DNA of 64,000 nt from Dechloromonas denitrificans (GTDB lineage: Bacteria; Pseudomonadota; Gammaproteobacteria; Burkholderiales; Rhodocyclaceae): the NCBI RefSeq assembly GCF_020510665.1, contig NZ_CP075187.1, forward strand, positions 1,260,501-1,324,500, read 5' to 3'. This document shows, in pieces, positions 11,306 through 19,087 of the stretch; position 1 is the stretch's first letter, and each line of letters starts with the position of its first letter. The notes under the pieces were generated by a model. That model searched no databases, had not been told where the DNA came from, and was given only the letters and a program-made list of their open reading frames with translations. The translations under genes and the position numbers were made by a program.

Positions 11306-12483
11306 CGCATGGATCCCCGTCGCTGTTGCCAAGCCCAGGCTGCTGCAGGGAGTAGCAGCATGCCCCCTTGTGCTGCGATTCCCTGCAAACTGGGCGAAAT
11401 GCCAAGCCATGGCACCAGAGGAACCCAAGGCAGGTGCCGACTGCCGAAATGGCCAGCGGCTTGTAGTTCGATGATGCCTTGCCCCATGAAAACGATGGCC
11501 AGGCCATAGAGCAGCACGGCTGTGCCGACAAAGAACAACTGGAAGGGCAGTCGCAATGAAAGATGGCGAAGCGCCAGGTAAATGAATAACAAGATGGTCG
11601 ATGCTGCGCCAATTCCAGCCGCTATTGCACCGCCGCTCCCTGAACTGCCAGCTGCCAACGCATGGTAAAACAGTACGGTTTCAGCACCCTCCCGATAGAC
11701 CGCCAGACATGCAGCCCCTCCCAGGGCTAGTAGCGAGCCTTGGGACAGTGCGCTGTCAATCTGCCCGGCAATCCACGCTTGCCAGCGCTGCGCCTCGCGC
11801 TTTGAAAACAGCCAGAAACTAACGTAAAAGAGTACCGCTGCGGCCAGTAGCATGGTGATCCCTTCGACCACGGCACGTGAGGTACCGGCAGCCTGCAAGG
11901 CACCGGTTAGTGCCCAGCCAGTGAGTAGCGACAGCGGAATTGCGATGCCGACTCCGGCATAAAGCACCCAGATCCGGTCGCCACCGCCGGCCCGGCGCAG
12001 ATAGGCGGCCAGGGCTCCGACCACCAGCATGGCCTCCACGCCTTCGCGTAACAGAATCAGCAATGATTTGATGAAAACCGGTAGAAAACCGTCGGCCTCT
12101 TCCTTGCCGTAAAGGGTGCCGGCCTCCTGCAGTTTGCCGCGCAGATCCAACCAGGACGCTTTAAGGTCGTCAACCGGGACGCCGCGCATTGCTTTGCCAT
12201 TAACAATGCCGAACTGAACCTCCAGCTCGCTTTTCAGTCCAGGGGACTTAAGACCGAGATCGAGCTCCATGCCGGCACCTTCAAAAACCTCAAAATAGAG
12301 ACTGGAAAATTCGGTGGCCGTGGGCAGGCGGTTGTTTGGCTCGTAACTGTCTATTGCCGAATCTCCGCGCCGGGTTATTTCGGCAACGACCGCAGCACCA
12401 TCGGTGGCAGCACTGACGAGCGGGGTCGTGACCAGCAAGGTCAGGCCGAGAATGAGCAGGTTGAACAGGCGAAAAAGTGGCAT
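11302..12483 (-). CDS. FTR1-family high-affinity iron permease with N-terminal periplasmic domain
   Basis: 393 residues from the ATG at 12483. A signal-peptide-like N-terminus ends near VSA, then comes a soluble region of about 115 residues and a seven-helix FTR1 permease. Both REXXE iron-binding motifs are present (REGVE and REGAE). FTR1 proteins move Fe(III)/Fe(II) across the membrane, usually with a partner oxidase or reductase. No EfeO or EfeB gene is next to it; a pentaheme cytochrome and a membrane cytochrome b lie three to five genes upstream in the same run. A GTG start at 12534 is possible, but the signal peptide fits 12483. Confidence 0.88.
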   Translation of the reverse strand: MPLFRLFNLLILGLTLLVTTPLVSAATDGAAVVAEITRRGDSAIDSYEPNNRLPTATEFSSLYFEVFEGAGMELDLGLKSPGLKSELEVQFGIVNGKAMRGVPVDDLKASWLDLRGKLQEAGTLYGKEEADGFLPVFIKSLLILLREGVEAMLVVGALAAYLRRAGGGDRIWVLYAGVGIAIPLSLLTGWALTGALQAAGTSRAVVEGITMLLAAAVLFYVSFWLFSKREAQRWQAWIAGQIDSALSQGSLLALGGAACLAVYREGAETVLFYHALAAGSSGSGGAIAAGIGAASTILLFIYLALRHLSLRLPFQLFFVGTAVLLYGLAIVFMGQGIIELQAAGHFGSRHLPWVPLVPWLGISPSLQGIAAQGGMLLLPAAAWAWQQRRGSMR

Positions 12484-12537
12484 GGCGATCTGTCGATGGA
12501 AAAGAAAAGCGGGAGTCAGGAAATGGCGGGACACTGA

Positions 12538-14628
12538 CTAGCCCGCCAGAATTCGGTTGATCATCAAGCGCGCAGCTGCAGGGACACGGGGTGCGATCAT
12601 TTCCGGTTGAGGACCGTAGCGCCAGGCTGTGTAGGCCTCGGCAAGCGTGTAGATCGCCGTTGCCCAGGTCGGGTGGGCGATGCTGACCCGACGGGAAAAA
12701 TTGCCGGGACATTCGTTGGCTCCCGGTACCAGGCCGTGCCGGGCAAGTTGCCGGCAAGCCTTGTTCCAGGCCCGTTGAGGCAAAGGCAGGCGGTGATTTT
12801 CCCGCCAGAGCGCAATCAACAGGCTGCTTGCGAACAATAGTGCGCAGCCCAATGCAGCGGCAGCAAGTAGCCAAAGCCAGGCAACCCCCCCTCCCTTGCC
12901 GGCGAGCAGTGTCTTTTGTTGCGTTCCGTCGAGACGGAAAACCCAGCGCCCAAGCCAGCCGGATAGGTCTGGCAGTTTCATGGGATCGGCCATCGTTTTG
13001 CCGGAGGCTGCCGTTGCAGTAAAACCACCGACTGGCGAAGGTGCGGCACGATCATTACCCGCCGGGGCCGGAGGTGTCGGTCGGGGAGGGGGCTGGGTAA
13101 CTGGCTTGGGCTGGGGTTGTCCATCGGTAAAGCGTTCGGGGGCGATGACATCGACCGGGTCGATGCGTCGCCAGCCTTTTTTGTCGTCCCAGATTTCGAC
13201 CCAGGCATGCGCGTGACTGCGCTTGACCACGACGTAGTCGGTCAAGGCCATCAATTTGCCGCCACGATAGCCGGTGACCAGCCGGGCCGGCACGCCGGCC
13301 GAGCGCATCAGGAAAACGAACGAAGCGGCAAAAAATTCGGCATTACCTTCCTTGCTTTGAAACCAGAAGGTATCGAGGGCATCGGCGCCCTCTGGTGGCG
13401 TGAAGCGGTCGCGTACCCGGTAACCTCCGCGGGCCAGAGAGGCCAGGGCCTGGCGCGATATTGCATCAGCCTCGCCGGCACTGGCCATTTCGGCACCAAG
13501 GGTGCGCAGTTGCGGGTTGCTGCCTTCGGGCAGAGCCAGGGCACGTTGTCGCTGCGCAGCGGTTAATTCGCCACCGGCCGTCCATTCCTGCCAGGAAGTC
13601 AGCTCGTAGCTCATTTCCTGTTGAACCGGCATGTGCGAGAGCACCTGCCAGTCTGGCCCGATGAAGGATTCACTGGTCAATTGCGAAGGCAGGTCGAGGC
13701 CGTAGAGCCACAGTCCGTTATGTGGCGTCAGGCGAACCTTGTAATGAACCTCTTGCGCGGTCGACTGCAAAATTTTCTTGAAATCTGCACTGTGCCGCCA
13801 ACCCTGCTGCATGATCCGGCGCCCATTGCCGGCGGCGTAGTCGGCATCCAGTTGCCATTCTTGACCGTCGAAATCGTAGAACACCGGGCCGCGCCAATAA
13901 AGCAGGCTGGTTGGGGGGACCCAGTCCTTGAACTCGGCAACCAGTACTGCTTGCCCGTCGCTGGCACCGGTTTGTGTCTGACCGGGTTTGAGCTTGGTCG
14001 AGATGCCCAGACCTTGATTTGATTTTTCGATACTGGCGGGTAGTGGCAAACCGAATGTCAGGCCGATATCCCAGAGCGGACCGGGAATGCGCGGGAAAAA
14101 CAGGAAAAATATGCCAGCCAGTGGCAAGGCGACCAATAACTGCAATGAGGCTGTGCGCAGCAAGTTGACCGGAGCAATCGACGAGCGCCAGCCGGCTGCA
14201 GCAAACAAACCGAGGGCTGAGCCGATGACGAATACAAGCCCCGTTCCTTCACTCCACTGCAATAGCCCGATGGCAACGGCAACGACGGCTGCGGCAGAAA
14301 GCAGGGCAAACTCCCGTTGATGACGGCTCTCGGCCCATTTAAGGGCAAGAATGAGCAGCAGGTTGATCCGCAGAGTAGTGCTGTCCAGCCATCCGGAAAG
14401 CAGCCCGCAGACGATATAGCAAGCAGCCAGCCCAAGGAGTCGCAACGCGGGTACCCAGCGTTGCGTGGGCAACTGCCGGCTGGACAGTGCCATGAAAAAT
14501 ACGGCAAAGGCTGCGGGCGGCAAGGCTGGTGCATGGGCAACGAGTGCCAGTATGACCAGGCTTAGCGGCAAAAGGCTTGGCGACCAGATGGCCGGACGCG
14601 TTGAAAGATTGAGATGCATTGTGTTCAA
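12538..14628 (-). CDS. TgpA-like transglutaminase-domain membrane protein lacking the catalytic Cys
   Basis: A 696-residue protein with about five N-terminal membrane helices (DUF3488/TgpA N domain), a periplasmic transglutaminase-like domain, a Pro-rich linker, one more membrane helix and a short DUF4129-like cytoplasmic tail. In active members the catalytic Cys sits in a motif like G-x-C-E-H-F-A-S. Here the equivalent is GNAEFFAAS, so Ala430 replaces Cys and Phe replaces the following His. The later His (SHAHAWVEIW) and Asp (RIDPVD) remain. TgpA often travels with MoxR and DUF58 genes, and both are upstream in this run. It is probably a non-catalytic envelope protein. Confidence 0.88.
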   Translation of the reverse strand: MNTMHLNLSTRPAIWSPSLLPLSLVILALVAHAPALPPAAFAVFFMALSSRQLPTQRWVPALRLLGLAACYIVCGLLSGWLDSTTLRINLLLILALKWAESRHQREFALLSAAAVVAVAIGLLQWSEGTGLVFVIGSALGLFAAAGWRSSIAPVNLLRTASLQLLVALPLAGIFFLFFPRIPGPLWDIGLTFGLPLPASIEKSNQGLGISTKLKPGQTQTGASDGQAVLVAEFKDWVPPTSLLYWRGPVFYDFDGQEWQLDADYAAGNGRRIMQQGWRHSADFKKILQSTAQEVHYKVRLTPHNGLWLYGLDLPSQLTSESFIGPDWQVLSHMPVQQEMSYELTSWQEWTAGGELTAAQRQRALALPEGSNPQLRTLGAEMASAGEADAISRQALASLARGGYRVRDRFTPPEGADALDTFWFQSKEGNAEFFAASFVFLMRSAGVPARLVTGYRGGKLMALTDYVVVKRSHAHAWVEIWDDKKGWRRIDPVDVIAPERFTDGQPQPKPVTQPPPRPTPPAPAGNDRAAPSPVGGFTATAASGKTMADPMKLPDLSGWLGRWVFRLDGTQQKTLLAGKGGGVAWLWLLAAAALGCALLFASSLLIALWRENHRLPLPQRAWNKACRQLARHGLVPGANECPGNFSRRVSIAHPTWATAIYTLAEAYTAWRYGPQPEMIAPRVPAAARLMINRILAG

Positions 14629-15026
14629 CGGCCTCCGTACAGGTTCCAGCCGACGATATCGTCAGCGCTTTCAATGCCGTCCGGGCCGAGTGAGTAGAGT
14701 TCCCAGGCGCGAATGGTGCCGGGATTGCGGTATTGGTAGGCACGCCCCCAAGGGTCATGTGGAATATGCGGCAGCGTGCCATCCTCGATCAGCACAGCAA
14801 GACCTTGGCGGCTGTTGGGCATGCGTTGACCACCTGGGCGCGGGGCAATCAAGGCAGCCGAAATAGCGCGGATTTCATCGCGTGCCTTCGAAATCTTGCG
14901 CATCTGATCGGTTGGCTGACTGTGATTCAGCCAGAGAACGGCTGTTATTGCGACGGCTAGGGGAATCAGCCAGCCGAGAGCTCCGAGCAGGTTGATTCGT
15001 TGCCGGCGTATCGATAAGCGGTTCAT
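14625..15026 (-). CDS. GspG-like protein without a prepilin signal, membrane anchored
   Basis: 133 residues from the ATG at 15026 (ATGA overlap with the pentaheme cytochrome stop). A basic N-terminus and one membrane helix (about residues 13-30) precede a globular domain. The end of that domain (PHDPWGRAYQYRNPG and YSLGPDGIESADDI) matches the calcium-binding C-terminal part of the major T2SS pseudopilin GspG. The N-terminus has no G-FTLIE cleavage site, so it should not be processed by prepilin peptidase. It may act as a fixed membrane-bound cap or adaptor; that role is inference. Its stop overlaps the TgpA-like start. Confidence 0.75.
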   Translation of the reverse strand: MNRLSIRRQRINLLGALGWLIPLAVAITAVLWLNHSQPTDQMRKISKARDEIRAISAALIAPRPGGQRMPNSRQGLAVLIEDGTLPHIPHDPWGRAYQYRNPGTIRAWELYSLGPDGIESADDIVGWNLYGGR

Positions 15027-16600
15027 GGCTTTTCTCCCTTGGCCGGGTGCGGCGGCGTGGGAATGTGTAATTGGCCATTGGTTTCCGCCATGGTCAGTGG
15101 TGGAATGACGACCTCGACCTTGCCTTGTCCCTGACTTTCGAAGTTTTGCAAAATCTCCTGGAAAGCCAGCCGGTACCATAGTCGGACGTTGACTGCGTAC
15201 TGGCCAGGTGGCAGTGCCGGCAAGGTGTAGTCGATCCGTTCACTGGCACCGGCAGGAATCGGCTTGCGCGGGTAATGAAGATGGTCGGTATCGAAAAGCA
15301 CATGGCGGCGATCATCCTTGCCGTTTTTGTCTTTCAGCAATTTGACCCAACGTACGGCGTCCGGGGCCTCCTCCCCCTTTTTGCCGTCAAAGGCACCGCT
15401 ATGGAAAACCTTGCGTCCCTTGCTGTCGCTGACCACCACTTCGAGCCACATATAACGCTGGTCGAGCGGACCGGTCGGCAATGCATGGCCGGCTCCGCGG
15501 TTGGCAACGGTAACGCCCAACATCGGCTTGTTGCTGCGGTCTACCCCGTTTTCAAGCTGTATTTCAGCAGCTTCCCTGAGCAAGGCAACGATCTGTTGAT
15601 GGGTACGGCGCTGTTCGGTTTCGTACTCCTCGCGGCTATACATCTTGTTGACCCCGGTTGGGGCGCCGCCGCGCAAATGGCCCATCAGATTGCCCGGTAA
15701 ATCAGGATTTGAGAGCAGGTAGTTATTGCCGACAATACGATGCGAAATGCCCTTGGGCGGTTTGTCGCCGCGTTTCAGCGCCGCTACCGCAGCGGCAGGG
15801 TCGCGCGCCATGTGACAGTCCTGGCATTGCACACCCTTTTCGGCCCACGGCGAGTGTCGCCATTCATCATAAGTATCCTGGAAGTTCATCGGTTCCTGGC
15901 CGGCAACTGTAGTCGGCCGGATTTCGGTGTGGCAGGCACCGCACAATGCGCTGCTGCCCATTAGCGGTGCATCGCGTTTGGCCTGCATATCCTTGGCATG
16001 GCGTGAAGGGGCGGCCATGATCAGCGCCGGGCTGAGATGGCGAAAAATCTGGTTCAGCTTGATGGTCAGCGCGCCATTGCCAGCCAGAGGCTCAGCATGG
16101 ACGGCGGTGTGGCAGATAATGCAACTGGTCCCTTCTTCCATCGTTTCCACATCAGGGACACTGGCGGCCGGCGTTACCTGGCCACTGAGCATGCCCAGCG
16201 GGTTGTGGCAGGATTCGCACCAGCGGCCTTTTTCCTGTCCGTGGGCTTCGGCAGCTTTGGCGGCCAACGTGTTCTGCAGTACCGATGTGTCGTAGATTCG
16301 GTCGCTGTCGGAAACGGCGTGAATCGACGTGACCCATTCCATGAATTCCTGTTTATGGCATTCGCCGCAATCGCGTGCCGAGGGAATGCCGCGCCAGTCG
16401 ACCAGAGCGTGATCGGTTGTTTTCAACTCACCGGGAGCGAAGGGATTTTTGCCAAAAGGAAAGGTGTAGAAAGGCAGGTCTTTTTGGCCGTCGACCGCAA
16501 GATTTTGTGGTTCATGCAGCATGAAAAAAGCAGCTACGGCACTGACCAGCGTCGCAGCCGCGACCAGCAGCAAGTGTTGAAGAGGGGCGGCAAGTTTCAT
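15023..16600 (-). CDS. Pentaheme c-type cytochrome, membrane-anchored
   Basis: 525 residues from the ATG at 16600 (ATGA overlap with the cytochrome b gene). One N-terminal membrane anchor or signal is followed by five CXXCH heme sites: CGECH, CESCH, CIICH, CGACH and CQDCH. The pattern resembles cytochrome c554-type multiheme proteins. The C-terminal 200 residues or so contain no further heme motif and look like a beta-sandwich domain. The product should be periplasmic and carry electrons from the quinone pool, taken from the neighbouring membrane cytochrome b, to an unknown acceptor. No catalytic motif of nitrite or hydroxylamine enzymes was recognised. Confidence 0.92.
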   Translation of the reverse strand: MKLAAPLQHLLLVAAATLVSAVAAFFMLHEPQNLAVDGQKDLPFYTFPFGKNPFAPGELKTTDHALVDWRGIPSARDCGECHKQEFMEWVTSIHAVSDSDRIYDTSVLQNTLAAKAAEAHGQEKGRWCESCHNPLGMLSGQVTPAASVPDVETMEEGTSCIICHTAVHAEPLAGNGALTIKLNQIFRHLSPALIMAAPSRHAKDMQAKRDAPLMGSSALCGACHTEIRPTTVAGQEPMNFQDTYDEWRHSPWAEKGVQCQDCHMARDPAAAVAALKRGDKPPKGISHRIVGNNYLLSNPDLPGNLMGHLRGGAPTGVNKMYSREEYETEQRRTHQQIVALLREAAEIQLENGVDRSNKPMLGVTVANRGAGHALPTGPLDQRYMWLEVVVSDSKGRKVFHSGAFDGKKGEEAPDAVRWVKLLKDKNGKDDRRHVLFDTDHLHYPRKPIPAGASERIDYTLPALPPGQYAVNVRLWYRLAFQEILQNFESQGQGKVEVVIPPLTMAETNGQLHIPTPPHPAKGEKP

Positions 16601-17139
16601 GGGCGCACCTTTTTTGGCAAGTGCCAAATGAGGCTGAAGAGAAGTGGCACGGTCAGCCAGGCATGCGGGCGCAGCAGACTAACGTGGGCGCCATAGGGCA
16701 GAGTGACTGGCCGACCGGCCAGATAGGCGATAGCCGGCAAGGAGACAAGCAGGCCACTGAGTAGCACGAGTGCCAGCAGCCACATCAAGGCATGGCCGAT
16801 CAGGCGTTTGCGGGCGTATGCATCCCATTGCAATTCCGGAATGAGGTGAAAAGGCCATAGCAGGTGACGTAATGGCTCTCGTCCGTCACGCCAGTGAATA
16901 ATGATGAAAGGCACGAACATGAGGAATGACAGGGTGCCGGCGGCGAGATGTGTGAGCAGTAAAAGCTGGATGAAATTACCGTGGCCGACATTCAGCCAAA
17001 GCAGCAGGCCGGTGCAGCAGGCAATCGCGAAAGCCCCCGCGAAGCCTTGCATCAGGTGGCGCGATGTGTCGCGCGTGCGCCAGCGCAAGATGGCGTCATC
17101 GCCGGTGGTTGGGGAAGCCGTTGTGGCATGTGTCGTCAT
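16597..17139 (-). CDS. Four-helix membrane cytochrome b-like protein
   Basis: 180 residues from the ATG at 17139 (ATGA overlap with the DUF58 stop). Four hydrophobic helices are visible. Several histidines lie in or next to them (LLTHLAAG, IIIHW, LIGHALMW, SLIWHLP), as expected for a diheme cytochrome b of the b561/formate-dehydrogenase-gamma style. Direct overlap with the pentaheme cytochrome gene suggests that it is the quinone-facing membrane partner. Heme binding is inferred from the His pattern, not from a recognised family signature. Confidence 0.72.
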   Translation of the reverse strand: MTTHATTASPTTGDDAILRWRTRDTSRHLMQGFAGAFAIACCTGLLLWLNVGHGNFIQLLLLTHLAAGTLSFLMFVPFIIIHWRDGREPLRHLLWPFHLIPELQWDAYARKRLIGHALMWLLALVLLSGLLVSLPAIAYLAGRPVTLPYGAHVSLLRPHAWLTVPLLFSLIWHLPKKVRP

Positions 17140-18095
17140 GGGTTTGGCGTTGAAAAGACAGTGGTATTGAAGATTGCCAACTGGCGCAGGCATTTTTCGC
17201 GATGCAACCGGCCGCGGCCTGGCGGCAAAGACTGACCCGGAAGATGCAAGCCGTATTCCCGGCCGGCATGGTCGGCCGCAAGTACCCAGCGGGTCAGTTG
17301 GGCCAGACGGTGTTCGCCGTCACCCGGCATCTCGTCCCATGTCAGCCACAGTGCCTGGCCACCCGACGCGCCGTCGAAATGATTCACCGCCAGTTCGTCG
17401 CGTCGTCCGAATACCCGCCAATTGATGCGTCGTGGCGAATCGCCCGGGACGTAGGCGCGCAATCCCTGAAAGTCGTCGCTGGCTGCTTGCCGGTGGGCGC
17501 TGCGCGGGTGACCGTCCGGCAAGGCGGTGTTTCCGGCTGGATGTGGATAGACCAGGGCAATGAGCGGTGGCAAGGACCGGCTGGCCAGCCACAGATCAAG
17601 TGGCCAGCGTGACTGCAAGCTGAGTGTGTCGATCCTGATTTCACCCCGCTGCACGGTCGGCCACAGCGTTGCGAGGCAGGCTTCACCCGTTGAGTCGAGT
17701 ATTTCGGGCTGGCCAGTCGAGTGGCTGGTTGATAGGAATACTTCGACATCCCGCAGGCAGCCCCCCGTTAGTTGACCATCGAGGCATAGTGCTTCACCCG
17801 CAAAAACCGGTATGGGGCGGTTGGCACGCCAGTGAAGCCTGGCCAAATGCCGATAGCACGTCCAGCCGGACTGCAGCCAGACAGCCAAGAGCAGGAAGGC
17901 AAGGGCAAAAATCAGGTTGTTGCCGTAATTGACTGCGGTGGCGATCAGGGCTGCAACCGCCATTAGCCAGAAAATTCCGGCAGCCGTCGGTCGCAATGGT
18001 CTGTGGCGAAAGCGTGTGACATGTCTATCTTTCCGCTTGAGCGAATCAACGGCAGCTGGAGGATGGCTGCTCGCTGGGCGAGGCGCCTGGCTCAT
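17136..18095 (-). CDS. DUF58 (vWA-like) protein
   Basis: A 319-residue protein with two closely spaced N-terminal membrane helices and a C-terminal DUF58 domain showing the motif GDSPRRINWRVFGRRDELAV. DUF58 proteins are encoded beside MoxR ATPases and are thought to act with them in envelope-linked assembly or stress functions. It overlaps MoxR (18092-18095) and the cytochrome b gene, so the three are probably co-translated. The MoxR-DUF58-TgpA trio is common, but here three redox or pseudopilin-like genes are inserted between DUF58 and TgpA. Confidence 0.88.
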   Translation of the reverse strand: MSQAPRPASSHPPAAVDSLKRKDRHVTRFRHRPLRPTAAGIFWLMAVAALIATAVNYGNNLIFALAFLLLAVWLQSGWTCYRHLARLHWRANRPIPVFAGEALCLDGQLTGGCLRDVEVFLSTSHSTGQPEILDSTGEACLATLWPTVQRGEIRIDTLSLQSRWPLDLWLASRSLPPLIALVYPHPAGNTALPDGHPRSAHRQAASDDFQGLRAYVPGDSPRRINWRVFGRRDELAVNHFDGASGGQALWLTWDEMPGDGEHRLAQLTRWVLAADHAGREYGLHLPGQSLPPGRGRLHREKCLRQLAIFNTTVFSTPNP

Positions 18096-19042
18096 GGCAG
18101 CGGCACCGCCTCGATGATTTGTGCTGCGGCAGCTTCGGCATGGCGGGCATCGCCTAGGCCCAGGCGGTGCATCGCTACCGATGGGAATATGCTCTGGATA
18201 TCGCCTGGTAGAACATGATCGCGCCCTTCAAGCATTGCCCAGGCTCGTCCGGCGGCCAGCAGTGCCAGAGCGCCGCGGGGCGACAGGCCGTAGACCAGCC
18301 CGGCACCATGCCGGGTGTGTTCAGCCAGTGCACGGATGTAGGCGAGTAGTGCATCGCTGGCATGAATGTCGCGCGCTGCCTGTTGCAGGGTGAGCAGGCT
18401 GGCTGTGTCCAGGCTGGGGGCAAGGCGTTCAAGAATGTTCCGGCGATCCTCTCCGCGCAGCACGGCCAATTCAGCCGCAGCATCGGGATAACCGAGCGAG
18501 ATGCGCATCAGGAAACGGTCGAGTTGGGCTTCGGGTAGCGGGTTGGTGGACAACTGATCAACCGGGTTCTGGGTGGCAATCACGAAAAATGGCGCTGGCA
18601 GCGGACGGGTGGCGCCATCGCTTGATACCTGTCGTTCTTCCATGGCTTCCAGCAAGGCTGACTGGGTTTTTGGCGAAGCGCGATTGATTTCATCGGCCAG
18701 TAGCAATTGTGTGAAGATCGGGCCGGGGTGGAAAACAAATTGCCCCTGTTCCTTGATGAAAATAGCCGCTCCAGTCAGGTCGCCCGGCAAAAGATCGTTG
18801 GTGAACTGAACTCGGTTGAATGACAGGCCCAGTGTTTTGGCCAACGCATGGGCCAGTACCGTTTTGCCCATGCCGGGCAGATCTTCAAGCAGCAGGTGGC
18901 CACGAGCAATCAGGCAGGCCATGGCCTGTTTCACGGTATTGCTTTTGCCCAGTAAAACGTTGTTGACCGCGGCAAGGGCGGCATCGAGTGCAGTACGATC
19001 GTTGTGGATGGTTTGATCGATCGGGTGATGCGGAGCATTCAT
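18092..19042 (-). CDS. MoxR-family AAA+ ATPase
   Basis: A 316-residue MoxR ATPase with Walker A in LLEDLPGMGKTVLA, Walker B in LLLADEINRASPKTQ, sensor I ATQNPVDQ and the MoxR C-terminal lid. MoxR ATPases act as chaperones that assemble or activate metalloenzymes and envelope complexes with vWA/DUF58 partners. The gene starts 45 nt after the TonB receptor stop, with no terminator seen between them, so it is likely cotranscribed with it. The metallo-client could be one of the cytochromes encoded next; this is inference. Confidence 0.93.
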   Translation of the reverse strand: MNAPHHPIDQTIHNDRTALDAALAAVNNVLLGKSNTVKQAMACLIARGHLLLEDLPGMGKTVLAHALAKTLGLSFNRVQFTNDLLPGDLTGAAIFIKEQGQFVFHPGPIFTQLLLADEINRASPKTQSALLEAMEERQVSSDGATRPLPAPFFVIATQNPVDQLSTNPLPEAQLDRFLMRISLGYPDAAAELAVLRGEDRRNILERLAPSLDTASLLTLQQAARDIHASDALLAYIRALAEHTRHGAGLVYGLSPRGALALLAAGRAWAMLEGRDHVLPGDIQSIFPSVAMHRLGLGDARHAEAAAAQIIEAVPLP

Positions 19043-19087
19043 GTGTCTTCCTCGGTGGTTGATAGGGCGCGCAGGGGTATCCGGCCC

